DNA from: Streptomyces sp. M92
GTDB taxonomy: Bacteria; Actinomycetota; Actinomycetes; Streptomycetales; Streptomycetaceae
Assembly: GCF_028473745.1 (NCBI RefSeq)
Contig: NZ_CP101137.1
Location: forward strand, 4,402,001 to 4,466,000
Reading direction: 5' to 3'
DNA: 64,000 bases
Shown here in pieces: positions 1 to 7,982 of this stretch. The notes beneath the pieces are model-generated. The model was not told the DNA's origin, ran no database searches, and saw nothing but the letters and a program-made list of their open reading frames with translations. Made by a program: the position numbers and the translations under genes. Numbering within the stretch: position 1 is the stretch's first letter; each line of letters opens with the position of its first letter.

Positions 1-614
1 TGCGGGCGGCCGGGCCGAAGGTGTTCGTCGGCTTCAGCGACATCACCGCGCTGCACGAGGCCTTCGCCACCCGCCTCGGCCTGGTCACCCTGCACGGGCC
101 GATGGCCGCCGGGATCGACTTCCTCAAGAACGCGCGGGCACAGGAGCACCTGAAGGCCACCCTGTTCGCCCCGGACACGGTCCGCGTGATCGCCTCCGAC
201 GGCACGCCCATGGTCCCCGGCCGGGCCCGGGGCGTCACCCTCGGCGGCTGCCTCGCCCTGCTCGCCGCCGAGATCGGCACCCCGCACGCCCGCACCTCCG
301 CGCACGGCGGGCTGCTGTGCCTGGAGGACGTGGGGGAGGAGACGTACCGGCTCGACCGCTACCTCACCCAGTTGCTGCGGGCCGGCCTGCTCGACGGGGT
401 CGCCGGGGTGCTGCTCGGCTCCTGGCAGGAGTGCGAGCCCCGCGAGAAGCTGCGGCCCATGCTGGCCGACCGGCTCGGCGGCCTCGGAGTGCCGGTCGTC
501 GAGGACTTCGGCTTCGGACACCGCGAGGGCGCGCTGACCGTCCCGTTCGGCGTCGCGGCGGAACTCGACGCGGACACGGGCACCCTGACGCTGGACGAAC
601 CGGCCCTGCGCTGA
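1..614 (+). CDS. LD-carboxypeptidase (peptidase family S66), 5' end outside window
   Basis: The reading frame is open from the window edge (codons begin at base 3), so the true start lies upstream. About 204 C-terminal residues are visible. Family S66 enzymes cleave the L,D-peptide bond of cytoplasmic muropeptides during cell-wall recycling; the relatives called MccF inactivate microcin C. The visible GFSDIT segment matches the nucleophile-serine elbow of the family. The segment LCLEDVGEETYRLDR fits the glutamate region and FGFGHREGALTVPFG carries the expected C-terminal histidine, so a Ser-Glu-His set appears intact. The gene ends 36 bp before the next gene, a GNAT acetyltransferase in the same direction. 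Peptidoglycan recycling is the default role; self-protection cannot be excluded. Confidence 0.88.
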   Translation, partial: RAAGPKVFVGFSDITALHEAFATRLGLVTLHGPMAAGIDFLKNARAQEHLKATLFAPDTVRVIASDGTPMVPGRARGVTLGGCLALLAAEIGTPHARTSAHGGLLCLEDVGEETYRLDRYLTQLLRAGLLDGVAGVLLGSWQECEPREKLRPMLADRLGGLGVPVVEDFGFGHREGALTVPFGVAAELDADTGTLTLDEPALR

Positions 615-650
615 GCCGCGCCCCGCACCCACCCGTCGTAGGCTGGCGGA

Positions 651-1229
651 ATGCCGCACAACGCATCCCGCCACCTCGCCGAGGGGCCCCGCGTGGGCAT
701 ACGGCACTTCACCTACGAGGACGGCGCCGAGTTCACCGCCCGTGCCCGGGAGAGCAAGGACCTGCACCACCCCTGGCTCTTCCCGCCGGACAGCGTCCAG
801 GCGTACGAGGCCTACGCGGCCCGGCTGATCGAGGACCCCACCAAGGCCGGGTTCCTGATCTGCGAGAAGGACGCGGAGAAGGGTGCGGGCACGGCGGACG
901 GCGGCGCCATCGCCGGGTTCGTCAACATCAACAACATCGTGCACGGCGGCTTCCTCAGCGGCGCCCTCGGCTACGGAGCGTTCGCCCACGCGGCCGGGCG
1001 AGGGCTGATGCGCGAGGGGCTGGACCTCGTCGTGCGGTACGCCTTCGGGCCGATGCGGCTGCACCGGCTGGAGATCAACGTGCAGCCGGGCAACGCCGCC
1101 TCCATCGCGCTGGCCCGCGCCTGCGGCTTCCACCTGGAGGGCTTCTCGCCCCGCATGCTCCACATCGATGGCGCCTGGCGGGACCACCAGCGCTGGGCGA
1201 TCACCGCCGAGAGCGTGACTTCCGGTTGA
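651..1229 (+). CDS. GNAT family N-acetyltransferase (RimJ/RimL-like)
   Basis: This 192-residue protein has the fold signature of acetyl-CoA-dependent N-acetyltransferases. The acetyl-CoA pyrophosphate loop is visible as AAGRGLM (residues 114-120), followed by the helix-strand block ending in LEINVQPGNAASIALARACGF (about 140-160), which is typical of RimJ/RimL enzymes that acetylate protein N-termini or small amines. The ATG start has a weak GGCGGA site just upstream. Its last 29 bases overlap the 3' end of the convergent DUF6204 gene. The substrate cannot be read from the sequence. Confidence 0.85.
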   Translation: MPHNASRHLAEGPRVGIRHFTYEDGAEFTARARESKDLHHPWLFPPDSVQAYEAYAARLIEDPTKAGFLICEKDAEKGAGTADGGAIAGFVNINNIVHGGFLSGALGYGAFAHAAGRGLMREGLDLVVRYAFGPMRLHRLEINVQPGNAASIALARACGFHLEGFSPRMLHIDGAWRDHQRWAITAESVTSG

Positions 1230-1548
1230 CCTTCATCGTGTCCAGGTCCGTCACCGTCGACCTGAGGCCGCGGAACCCGTACCCGAGCGCGCGCAGCGCG
1301 GTCTCCGCCCGGTCCTCGGCGACGGCACCCGCCATCTCCTCGCCGTCCGCCGCGTCGGACACCACGACGTACCGCATCGAGAAGTGCTTGAGCGGTGCCG
1401 CCTCGTACGACAGCGAGCCCTCCTCCGTGAACCGCATGCTCGTCATGCCGTGGTCCGCCGCCTCGGCGAGCAGCCGCTCCCGTGCCAGGTCGGTCAGGCC
1501 GTCCCAGGCGCCCCGGACGATCACCCGGTAGGTGTGCTGCTCACTCAC
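1201..1548 (-). CDS. DUF6204 family protein
   Basis: A 115-residue protein starting MSEQHTYRVIVRGAWDGLTD. I recognise the pattern as the streptomycete DUF6204 family, for which no function is established. The N-terminal half alternates beta-strand-like segments (YRVIVRGAW, MRFTEEGSLSY, MRYVVVSDAAD) with a helix. The C-terminus is basic (MKVNRKSRSRR). There is no signal peptide or membrane segment. It is convergent with the GNAT gene and overlaps it by 29 bp, and is divergent from the DUF5107 gene with about 120 bp between starts, so that interval should hold both promoters. Confidence 0.75.
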   Translation of the reverse strand: MSEQHTYRVIVRGAWDGLTDLARERLLAEAADHGMTSMRFTEEGSLSYEAAPLKHFSMRYVVVSDAADGEEMAGAVAEDRAETALRALGYGFRGLRSTVTDLDTMKVNRKSRSRR

Positions 1549-1667
1549 ATGCGCTCCTTCGCGTTCGCCGACGACCGCCCGACTCTACGTCGGCCCCGGA
1601 CCCGCGCCCACCGAATATCCGGGGGCGCCCTGTTCAGCGGGCCCGGAAGCGGCTTCCATGGGGAAGC

Positions 1668-3731
1668 GTGACGACGATCCGACGTGAGGTACTGACGCTG
1701 CCCGCCGCGCCGCTCGGCCCGGACAACCCCCTGCCGCCGCTGCGCCCCCTGGACGAAGCCCACCGCGTCGACGAACGCGACCGGGCAGGCCTGCCCCGCG
1801 ACATGGCCCGCCAGGTCGGACACGCACCCCTGCGCAGCCTGCTGCCGGCGCCGCTGCGGGACGGTTACGGGCGGGCGCGCGAGCCCCGCGACTTCGACGC
1901 CCTCGTCCTCGAGAACGACCGGCTGCGGGCCACCGTCGTGCCTGCCCTGGGCGGCCGCGTCACCTCCCTCTTCCACAAGCCGGCCGACCGCGAACTGCTC
2001 TACGTCAACCCCGTCCTCCAGCCCGCCAACTTCGCCCTCAACGGAGCCTGGTTCTCCGGCGGCATCGAGTGGAACATCGGCGCCACCGGCCACACCACCC
2101 TCTCCTGCTCGCCGGTGCACGCCGCGTCCGTGCCCGCCCCCGACGGCGGTCGCATGCTGCGCCTGTGGGAGTGGGAGCGGCTGCGCGACCTGCCCTTCCA
2201 GGTCGACCTGTGGCTTCCCGAGGGCTCGGACTTCCTCCACGTCGGCGTCCGCGTCCGCAACCCGCACGAGCGTCCGGTCCCCACGTACTGGTGGTCCAAC
2301 ATCGCCGTCCCCGAGGACCGCCGCGTTCTCGCCCCCGCCGACGAGGCCTGGCTCTTCGGCTACGAGCGGCGGCTGCGCCGCGTGCCCGTCCCGTGCTACG
2401 ACGGCGCCGACCGTACCCACCCGCGCAACAGCACCTACCCCGCCGACTGGTTCTACGAGGTGCCGGACGGGCGGCGCCGCTGGATCGCCGCGCTCGACGA
2501 GCACGGGCACGGGCTGGCGCAGACGTCGACCGACGTGCTGCGCGGCCGGAAGCTGTTCGTCTGGGGCACCGGACCGGGCGGGCGGCGCTGGCAGGAGTGG
2601 CTCACCGAACCCGGCACCGGCGGCTACTGCGAGATCCAGGCCGGACTCGCCCGCACCCAGCTCGAACACGTCGAGCTGGAGGCGGAGAGCGAGGTGTCCT
2701 GGCTGGAGGCGTACGGGCCGCTCGACGCGGACCCGCGCGGGGAGTGGCACACCGTGCTGCGCCGGGCCGAGGACCGGCTGGAGGCGGTCCTGCCGCGCAG
2801 CGGAGTGGACGCGGCGTACGAGGCCTGGCGGCCGTACGCCGACACCGAGCCCGGCGAGTGCCTGGCCACCGGATCGGGGTGGGGCGCCCTCGAAGTGCTC
2901 CGTGCGGGCCTGCAGCTGCCCGGCACCCCCTTCGAGGAGGCCACCCTCGGCGCGGAGCAGCGGCCCTGGCTGCACCTCCTGCACGCCGGGGCGCTGCCCG
3001 AGCCCGACCACCACGCACCACCCGGGGGCACACTGGTCGCCAGGCCCTGGCGGGACATGCTGGAGACCACGGCCGCCACACCCGCCGCCGAGTACCACCT
3101 CGGAGTCGCCCAGTGGCACGGCGGCGACCGGGCACAGGCGGTGCGCAGCTGGGAGCGCGGCCTGAAGGAGGCCACCGCCCGCTGGCCGCTGCTGCGCTGC
3201 CTCGCCGTCGCCGACCAGGAGGACGGCCACCACGAGCGGGCCGCCGACCGGTACGCGGAGGCCTTCGACGACCTGTGCGCACGGGTACGCGACGGGGCGC
3301 CCGCCTCCCGGCCCGAGCCGGACGCGGCGGGCCCCGGGGAGGCGGGCCCCGGAGAGGCTGACCCCGGGGCGGTCGGCGCGGTCGACACGGCGCGCGCCGC
3401 GGACGGCCACGCGTCCTGGACGGCGCTCACGGCCGCGCTCGGCGGCGAGGCGATCGGAGCGCTGCTCGCGGTCGGGCGCACGGCCGACGCCCGGTCCGTG
3501 TGGGAGCGGCTGGAGCCCGCCGTCCGGGCCCGCGGCCGGTTCCGGCTCACCGAGGCGGCGCTGCTGGCCGCCGAGGGCCGGAACGCCGAGGCACGGGCCG
3601 TCTTCGACGAGGGCTTCGAGGTCGCCGACCTGCGCGAGGGCGACGAGGTCGTCGGCCGGCTGTGGGCCCGGATCACCGACGAACCGCTCCCCGCCCGGCA
3701 CGACTTCAGGATGCGGCCGGACGGGGAGTGA
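1668..3731 (+). CDS. DUF5107 domain protein with C-terminal TPR-like region
   Basis: A 687-residue protein. The GTG at 1668 (VTTIRREVLTLPAAPLG) was chosen because longer starts run back into the divergent gene. Residues about 70-370 form the DUF5107 domain, which resembles aldose-epimerase-like beta-sandwiches seen near sugar-utilisation genes; the conserved block with GGIEWNIGATGHT and the paired aromatic residues of YWWSNIAVPED are present. The C-terminal half is Ala/Glu-rich with helical repeats such as AEYHLGVAQWHGGDRAQAVRSW, as in tetratricopeptide arrays. A carbohydrate-related role is suggested by the fold only. A short dyad (3731-3751) follows the stop and separates it from the convergent VOC gene. 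Confidence 0.75.
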   Translation: MTTIRREVLTLPAAPLGPDNPLPPLRPLDEAHRVDERDRAGLPRDMARQVGHAPLRSLLPAPLRDGYGRAREPRDFDALVLENDRLRATVVPALGGRVTSLFHKPADRELLYVNPVLQPANFALNGAWFSGGIEWNIGATGHTTLSCSPVHAASVPAPDGGRMLRLWEWERLRDLPFQVDLWLPEGSDFLHVGVRVRNPHERPVPTYWWSNIAVPEDRRVLAPADEAWLFGYERRLRRVPVPCYDGADRTHPRNSTYPADWFYEVPDGRRRWIAALDEHGHGLAQTSTDVLRGRKLFVWGTGPGGRRWQEWLTEPGTGGYCEIQAGLARTQLEHVELEAESEVSWLEAYGPLDADPRGEWHTVLRRAEDRLEAVLPRSGVDAAYEAWRPYADTEPGECLATGSGWGALEVLRAGLQLPGTPFEEATLGAEQRPWLHLLHAGALPEPDHHAPPGGTLVARPWRDMLETTAATPAAEYHLGVAQWHGGDRAQAVRSWERGLKEATARWPLLRCLAVADQEDGHHERAADRYAEAFDDLCARVRDGAPASRPEPDAAGPGEAGPGEADPGAVGAVDTARAADGHASWTALTAALGGEAIGALLAVGRTADARSVWERLEPAVRARGRFRLTEAALLAAEGRNAEARAVFDEGFEVADLREGDEVVGRLWARITDEPLPARHDFRMRPDGE

Positions 3732-3751
3732 GCCCCGTCCGGCCCGGGGCT
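3731..3751. terminator. Short hairpin between convergent genes
   Basis: Arms agccccg (3731-3737) and cggggct (3745-3751) form a 7-bp stem around a 7-base loop. It lies across the two converging stop codons of the DUF5107 and VOC genes. There is no T tract, as is common in streptomycetes. A bidirectional terminator is plausible but weak. Confidence 0.4.
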
Positions 3752-4097
3752 ACGCCCGCCGGTCCACGTACTCGTAGATCGTGCCGTCCGGGTGCCGGGC
3801 GATCAGATTCCGGCCGGCCGGCGTCGGGACCGGCCCCGCGATGATGTCCGCACCCAGCGAGCTGAGTACCTGGTGGGTCTCCTCGACGTCGGTCACGGCG
3901 ACCGTCGCGGTCACCTTGCGCAACACCTCGAGCTGGGACTCGGGCCCGCTCATCAGCAGGAAGCAGCCGACGGCGGCGACTTGGACGCCGCCGCGTTCGA
4001 AGCGGTGCGCCTGGCCGCCGGCCAGGCCTTCGTAGAAGGGGATCGCCTTCTCCAGGTCGTCGACGTAGATGCGCAGTGTGGCTCCCAGAATGTCCAT
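3750..4097 (-). CDS. VOC/glyoxalase-fold protein
   Basis: A 115-residue single-module protein of the vicinal-oxygen-chelate superfamily, starting MDILGATLRIYVDDLEKAIPF. Two beta-alpha-beta-beta-beta halves are visible: residues 1-58, and 64-115 ending IARHPDGTIYEYVDRR. A glutamate near the C-terminus (IYEYV) is where many members place a metal ligand. The upstream in-frame extension reads as non-conserved sequence over the neighbouring divergent start region, so the internal ATG at 4097 is preferred. Possible roles include dioxygenase, glyoxalase or drug-binding protein; the substrate is not predictable. Confidence 0.8.
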   Translation of the reverse strand: MDILGATLRIYVDDLEKAIPFYEGLAGGQAHRFERGGVQVAAVGCFLLMSGPESQLEVLRKVTATVAVTDVEETHQVLSSLGADIIAGPVPTPAGRNLIARHPDGTIYEYVDRRA

Positions 4098-4179
4098 GCG
4101 GACGAGCCTAGTTGGGAGGCGCGCGGCCCCGTGCCACCGTCCCGCCCATGGAAGTCGTGGCCGCGGGTACCCGCAACAC

Positions 4180-4695
4180 ATGGACCGCATGGATCACTTG
4201 GAACACCTGGACAAGCATCTGGTCGACGAACTGGCGCAGGTGGCACGCGAGACCGTGCGCGACGAGCTGCGGGAACAGACACGCAAGCAGCGCCGCAAGG
4301 CCACGCTGTACGCCGCCTCCGGCGCCGCCGCCCTGTACGCGGGCGCGGCCCTCGCGCTCACCGTGGGCCTGGCCCTCGCCATCGGCCTGCCGGACTGGGC
4401 CGCCGCGCTGATCACGGCCGCCCTCCTGGGCGTCGCCGCCCATCTGCTGCGCGGCGCGGCCCGGCCGGGCTCCGCCGACGGCGACGGACACGGCCACACC
4501 CTCAGTGGTGGTGCGCCGGCCGCTCCGCCGAACGGGCTCGGCGTGCCGTACCCGCCGATGCCGCCGGTCGCACCGGGCGGTGTCGGTGGCGCGACCGGCG
4601 CGCCGGGGGCGGGCACGCCCGCCCCCGGCGCCACCGGACCGGTGGCACCGCGCCCGGACGACGTCGACCCCGAGGCCCCGCACCGCCGCGGCTGA
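4180..4695 (+). CDS. Small membrane protein, phage-holin-like (actinobacterial holin-X type)
   Basis: A 171-residue protein. An N-terminal charged helix (MDRMDHLEHLDKHLVDELAQ) is followed by two hydrophobic segments at about residues 43-62 and 66-85, then a long Gly/Pro/Ala-rich tail without predicted structure. This layout matches the actinobacterial putative holin/integral membrane family, which is chromosomal and usually unrelated to lysis. ATG 4180 is used, with a second ATG at 4189; neither has a strong ribosome-binding site. The gene faces the F420-oxidoreductase gene, and a perfect terminator dyad separates them. Confidence 0.65.
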   Translation: MDRMDHLEHLDKHLVDELAQVARETVRDELREQTRKQRRKATLYAASGAAALYAGAALALTVGLALAIGLPDWAAALITAALLGVAAHLLRGAARPGSADGDGHGHTLSGGAPAAPPNGLGVPYPPMPPVAPGGVGGATGAPGAGTPAPGATGPVAPRPDDVDPEAPHRRG

Positions 4696-4717
4696 CCGGT
4701 CGCGGAACCGGACGGCA

Positions 4718-4750
4718 CGGCACCCCCCGAACGCGGTTCGGGGGGTGCCG
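4718..4750. terminator. Bidirectional terminator, 15-bp perfect stem
   Basis: Arms 4718-4732 (cggcaccccccgaac) and 4736-4750 (gttcggggggtgccg) are exact reverse complements around the triloop gcg. It sits between the convergent holin-like and F420-oxidoreductase genes and can serve both strands. There is no T tract. Confidence 0.85.
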
Positions 4751-4761
4751 GCCTGTGCGAG

Positions 4762-5724
4762 TCAGGCGTTCTGCTGCAACTGCGGCAGCACCTTGGTGCG
4801 GTAGAAGTCGAAGAAGCCGCGCAGGTCGGGGCCGATCTGGTTGACGTAGACCCGGTCGAAACCGGCGTCGGCGAACTGCCGGAGCTCCGCGACGTGCTCG
4901 TCCGCGTCGTCGCCGCAGACCCGGTTGTCCCGGACCATGTCCTCGGTGACCAGGGTCTGCGCCTGCTCGAAGTGCTTGGGCGAGGGCAGCACCTGGCCCA
5001 GCTCGCCCGGCAGCAACTCGTTGGCCCACAGCCGGTGCACGGTCCGTACCGCCTCGTCCCGGTCGGTGTCGTAGCAGACCTTGGTGCCCCCGCTGACCAG
5101 TTTCCCGCCGCCCCCGCCCTTGCGGTACTGCTCCACCATCGAGGTGTCCGGCATCATCGTGATGTAGCCGTCGCCCACCCGCGAGGCGAGCTTGGTCGCC
5201 GCCGGGCCGAAGCCGGAGATGTCGATCGGGACGGGCTCGTCCGGGACGGTGTAGAGGCGGGCGTTCTCCACCGTGTAGTGCGTGCCGTGGTGGTTGACCT
5301 CCTCGCCGGTGAACAGCCGCCGCATGATGAGGATGGCCTCCTCCAGCATCTCCAGGCGTACGTGCGCGGCCGGCCAGGCGTCCCCCAGGATGTGCTCGTT
5401 GAGCGCCTCCCCGGTGCCGACGCCGAGCCGGAAACGGCCGTCCGTCATCACCGCGCTGGTCGCCGCGGCCTGCGCCACCACCGCCGGGTGGATGCGCACC
5501 GTCGGGCAGGTCACCGCCGTCTCCACGGGCAGGGACACCGCGTCGGACAGCGCGCCGATCACCGACCACACGAACGGGCTCTGCCCCTGTTCGCCGTTCC
5601 ACGGGTGGTAGTGGTCCGAGATCCACAGTGCCTGGAACCCGGCCTGCTCGGCCATCCGCGCCTGCTCGATCAGCTCCGCGGGACCGTACTGCTCGCACGA
5701 GAGGAAATAGCCGTACTCGGGCAT
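4762..5724 (-). CDS. LLM-class F420-dependent oxidoreductase
   Basis: A 320-residue luciferase-like TIM-barrel oxidoreductase starting MPEYGYFLSCEQYGPAELIE, with GGAGG upstream of the ATG. Features typical of the F420-dependent group are WISDHYHPW (about residues 34-42), the strand-loop VGTGEALNEHILGDAWP, and GFGPAATKLASRVGDGYI near the middle. These resemble the glucose-6-phosphate-dehydrogenase-like F420 subfamily. The cofactor assignment comes from family knowledge; the substrate is unknown. The gene is monocistronic, divergent from the flavoprotein gene at 5883, and ends at a strong terminator. Confidence 0.88.
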   Translation of the reverse strand: MPEYGYFLSCEQYGPAELIEQARMAEQAGFQALWISDHYHPWNGEQGQSPFVWSVIGALSDAVSLPVETAVTCPTVRIHPAVVAQAAATSAVMTDGRFRLGVGTGEALNEHILGDAWPAAHVRLEMLEEAILIMRRLFTGEEVNHHGTHYTVENARLYTVPDEPVPIDISGFGPAATKLASRVGDGYITMMPDTSMVEQYRKGGGGGKLVSGGTKVCYDTDRDEAVRTVHRLWANELLPGELGQVLPSPKHFEQAQTLVTEDMVRDNRVCGDDADEHVAELRQFADAGFDRVYVNQIGPDLRGFFDFYRTKVLPQLQQNA

Positions 5725-5882
5725 GGGAGGTTGCCTCCGGAACATGGGGCGGGTGGGTCCGGGGCCGAGTACCCGGGCGCACGCGGGGAAACCGGGGCGA
5801 CGGCCGCCCGCCGGACGTTTGGGCGCCCTGGCCAAGGGGACGCGGAAGGCTCCCGAGGTACGCGACAGCCCGGAGGCGAACC

Positions 5883-7982
5883 GTGAGCCGACCCCGCATC
5901 GTGATCGTCGGTGCCGGCTTCGCCGGGTACCGGACGGCCCGCACCCTGTCCCGGCTCACCCGGCACCAGGCCGACATCACCCTGCTCAACCCGACCGACT
6001 ACTTCCTCTACCTGCCCCTGCTGCCGCAGGTCGCCGCCGGAATCCTGGAGCCGCGCCGGGTCAGCGTGTCCCTGTCGGGCACGCTGCCGCGTGTGCGGCT
6101 GGTGCTCGGCGAGGCCGACGGCATCGACCTGGACGCGCGCACCGTGCACTACGCGGACCCGGAGGGCGGCGGGGGCACTCTCTCTTACGACCGGCTGGTG
6201 CTCGCCGCGGGCAGCGTCAACAAGCTGCTGCCCATCCCCGGCGTCGCCGAGCACGCCCACGGCTTCCGCGGGCTGCCGGAGGCGCTCTACCTGCGGGACC
6301 ACGTGACCCGGCAGGTGGAGCTGGCGGCCGCGGCCGGCGACCGCGCGGAGTGCGCCGCCCGGTGCACCTTCGTCGTGGTCGGTGCGGGATACACCGGCAC
6401 CGAGGTCGCCGCGCACGGCCAGATGTACACCGACGCCCAGGTCCGCAAGCATCCGATGCGCACCGGCATGCGGCCCCGCTGGATGCTGCTGGACGTGGCC
6501 GAACGGGTGCTGCCCGAGATGGACGAGCGGCTCTCCCGCACCGCCGACCGGGTGCTGCGGCAGCGGGGCGTCGACGTGCGGATGGGGACCTCCGTGAAGG
6601 AGGCCACGCACGACGGGGTCCTGCTGACCGACGGCACGACCGTGGACACCCGCACGCTGGTGTGGTGCGTGGGCGTGCGACCCGACCCGCTGGTGGAGTC
6701 GCTGGGGCTGCCCATGGAACGCGGCCGGCTCCTCGTCGACCCGCACCTCCAGGTGCCGGGGCGGCCCGAGTTGTTCGCCTGCGGTGACGTGGCCGCGGTA
6801 CCCGACCTGAACCAGCCCGGCCAGTACACGCCGATGACCGCGCAGCACGCCTGGCGGCACGGCAAGGTCTGCGCCCAGAACGTCGCCGCATCGCTCGGCA
6901 TCGGCGGCGAGCGGCGGGCCTACCGCCACCGTGACATGGGGTTCGTGGTGGACCTGGGCGGCGCGAAGGCCGCCGCCAACCCGCTGGGGGTGCCGATGTC
7001 CGGCCCGGCGGCGGGCGCGGTCACGCGGGGCTACCACCTCGCGGCGATGCCGGGCAACCGGGTGCGGGTGGCCGCGGACTGGCTGCTCGACGCGGTGCTG
7101 CCGCGGCAGGCGGTCCAGCTGGGGCTCGTACGCTCCTGGTCCGTGCCCCTGGAGTCGGCGTCGCCGGAGGTGGCGCGGGTGCCTGGGCGGCCGGAGGGTG
7201 AGCCGGCCGCGTCCAGGGCGGACGGTGGCCCGACCGCTCCTTCGCGGCGGTCCGAGGCCGGCGCCGCGGAGGATCGGTCCGGTGGTGAGCCTGCGGAGGA
7301 TCGGTCCGGTGGTGGGCCTGCGGAGGATCGGTCCGGTGGTGGGCCTGCAGAGGACCGGTCCGGTGGTGGGCCTGCGAAGGGTCAGCCGGGTGGTGGGCCT
7401 GCGAAGGGTCAGCCGGGTGGTGGGCCTGCGAAGGGTCAGCCGGGTGGTGGGCCTGCGAAGGGTCAGCCGGGTGGTGGGCCTGCGAAGGGACAGCCGGGTA
7501 GTGGGCCTGCGAAGGGTCAGCCGGGTGGTGAGCCTGCGAAGGGTCAGCCGGGTGGTGAGCCTGCGAAGGGTCAGCCGGGTGGTGAGCCTGCGAAGGGGCA
7601 GCCCGGTGGTGAGCCCGCGAAGGGGCAGCCGGGTGGGGAGAGGGCGGCCAAGGCCCGCCCCGGTGGGCAGCCCGCCAAGGCCGCCGGGACCCGTCCGGCC
7701 GCCCACGCGCCCGGCAGGCCGCGGAAGGAGTCCAAGCCTTCCTCCGCCCCCAAGCCCTCCGCCGTGGCCGAGCAGGCCGAGCGAGCCAGGCGGGCCCAGT
7801 CCTCCAGGGCTCCCGGAGCCACCCGCTCGGGATCCCCCGGCACTCCCGCGCCGAGCCGTTCCGCCGGTCCGCCCGCCCACCCCGGGCCCGAGCCCCCGGA
7901 GAACCAGCCGCCCCCCGGACCCGACATCGCCCCCGGCCCCGTCAAGCGAACCGACGGCCGCGCCGCGGAAGGAGACTCATGA
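5883..7982 (+). CDS. NDH-2-like NAD(P)/FAD-dependent oxidoreductase with long repeat tail
   Basis: A 699-residue protein with GTG start and GGAGG ribosome-binding site. Residues 1 to about 420 are a two-dinucleotide-domain flavoprotein of the type II NADH dehydrogenase family. The FAD-binding GAGFAG is at 10-15, the NAD-binding GAGYTG at 167-172, and the second FAD contact FACGDVA around 298-304. The known family role is non-proton-pumping electron transfer from NADH to quinone. The C-terminal 230 residues are foreign to the family: 14 tandem nonapeptides (463-588; 4 of EDRSGG type, then 10 of KGQPGG type) and a Pro/Ala/Lys/Arg-rich end. The stop overlaps the transketolase start as ATGA. The tail may be a disordered anchor or interaction region (inference). 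Confidence 0.85.
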   Translation: MSRPRIVIVGAGFAGYRTARTLSRLTRHQADITLLNPTDYFLYLPLLPQVAAGILEPRRVSVSLSGTLPRVRLVLGEADGIDLDARTVHYADPEGGGGTLSYDRLVLAAGSVNKLLPIPGVAEHAHGFRGLPEALYLRDHVTRQVELAAAAGDRAECAARCTFVVVGAGYTGTEVAAHGQMYTDAQVRKHPMRTGMRPRWMLLDVAERVLPEMDERLSRTADRVLRQRGVDVRMGTSVKEATHDGVLLTDGTTVDTRTLVWCVGVRPDPLVESLGLPMERGRLLVDPHLQVPGRPELFACGDVAAVPDLNQPGQYTPMTAQHAWRHGKVCAQNVAASLGIGGERRAYRHRDMGFVVDLGGAKAAANPLGVPMSGPAAGAVTRGYHLAAMPGNRVRVAADWLLDAVLPRQAVQLGLVRSWSVPLESASPEVARVPGRPEGEPAASRADGGPTAPSRRSEAGAAEDRSGGEPAEDRSGGGPAEDRSGGGPAEDRSGGGPAKGQPGGGPAKGQPGGGPAKGQPGGGPAKGQPGGGPAKGQPGSGPAKGQPGGEPAKGQPGGEPAKGQPGGEPAKGQPGGEPAKGQPGGERAAKARPGGQPAKAAGTRPAAHAPGRPRKESKPSSAPKPSAVAEQAERARRAQSSRAPGATRSGSPGTPAPSRSAGPPAHPGPEPPENQPPPGPDIAPGPVKRTDGRAAEGDS
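7269..7646 (+). repeat. 27-bp in-frame tandem repeat, 14 units
   Basis: Fourteen consecutive 27-bp units encode nonapeptides in the tail of the flavoprotein. Units 1-4 encode EDRSGG(E/G)PA and units 5-14 encode KGQPG(G/S)(G/E)PA. Copies are nearly identical at DNA level, including unusual use of T-ending codons (ggt, cct) for this genome, which points to recent expansion by slippage or unequal crossover. Copy number is likely to vary between strains. Confidence 0.95.

Noticed and set aside
4180..4695. Holin-like protein as evidence of a prophage
   Set aside because: No lysin, capsid, integrase or attachment-site features nearby; the family is chromosomal in actinobacteria. The same reasoning applies to the holin-like domain at 34906.
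7269..7646. Regular repeat array considered as CRISPR
   Set aside because: Units are directly adjacent without spacers and stay in one reading frame; there are no cas genes.
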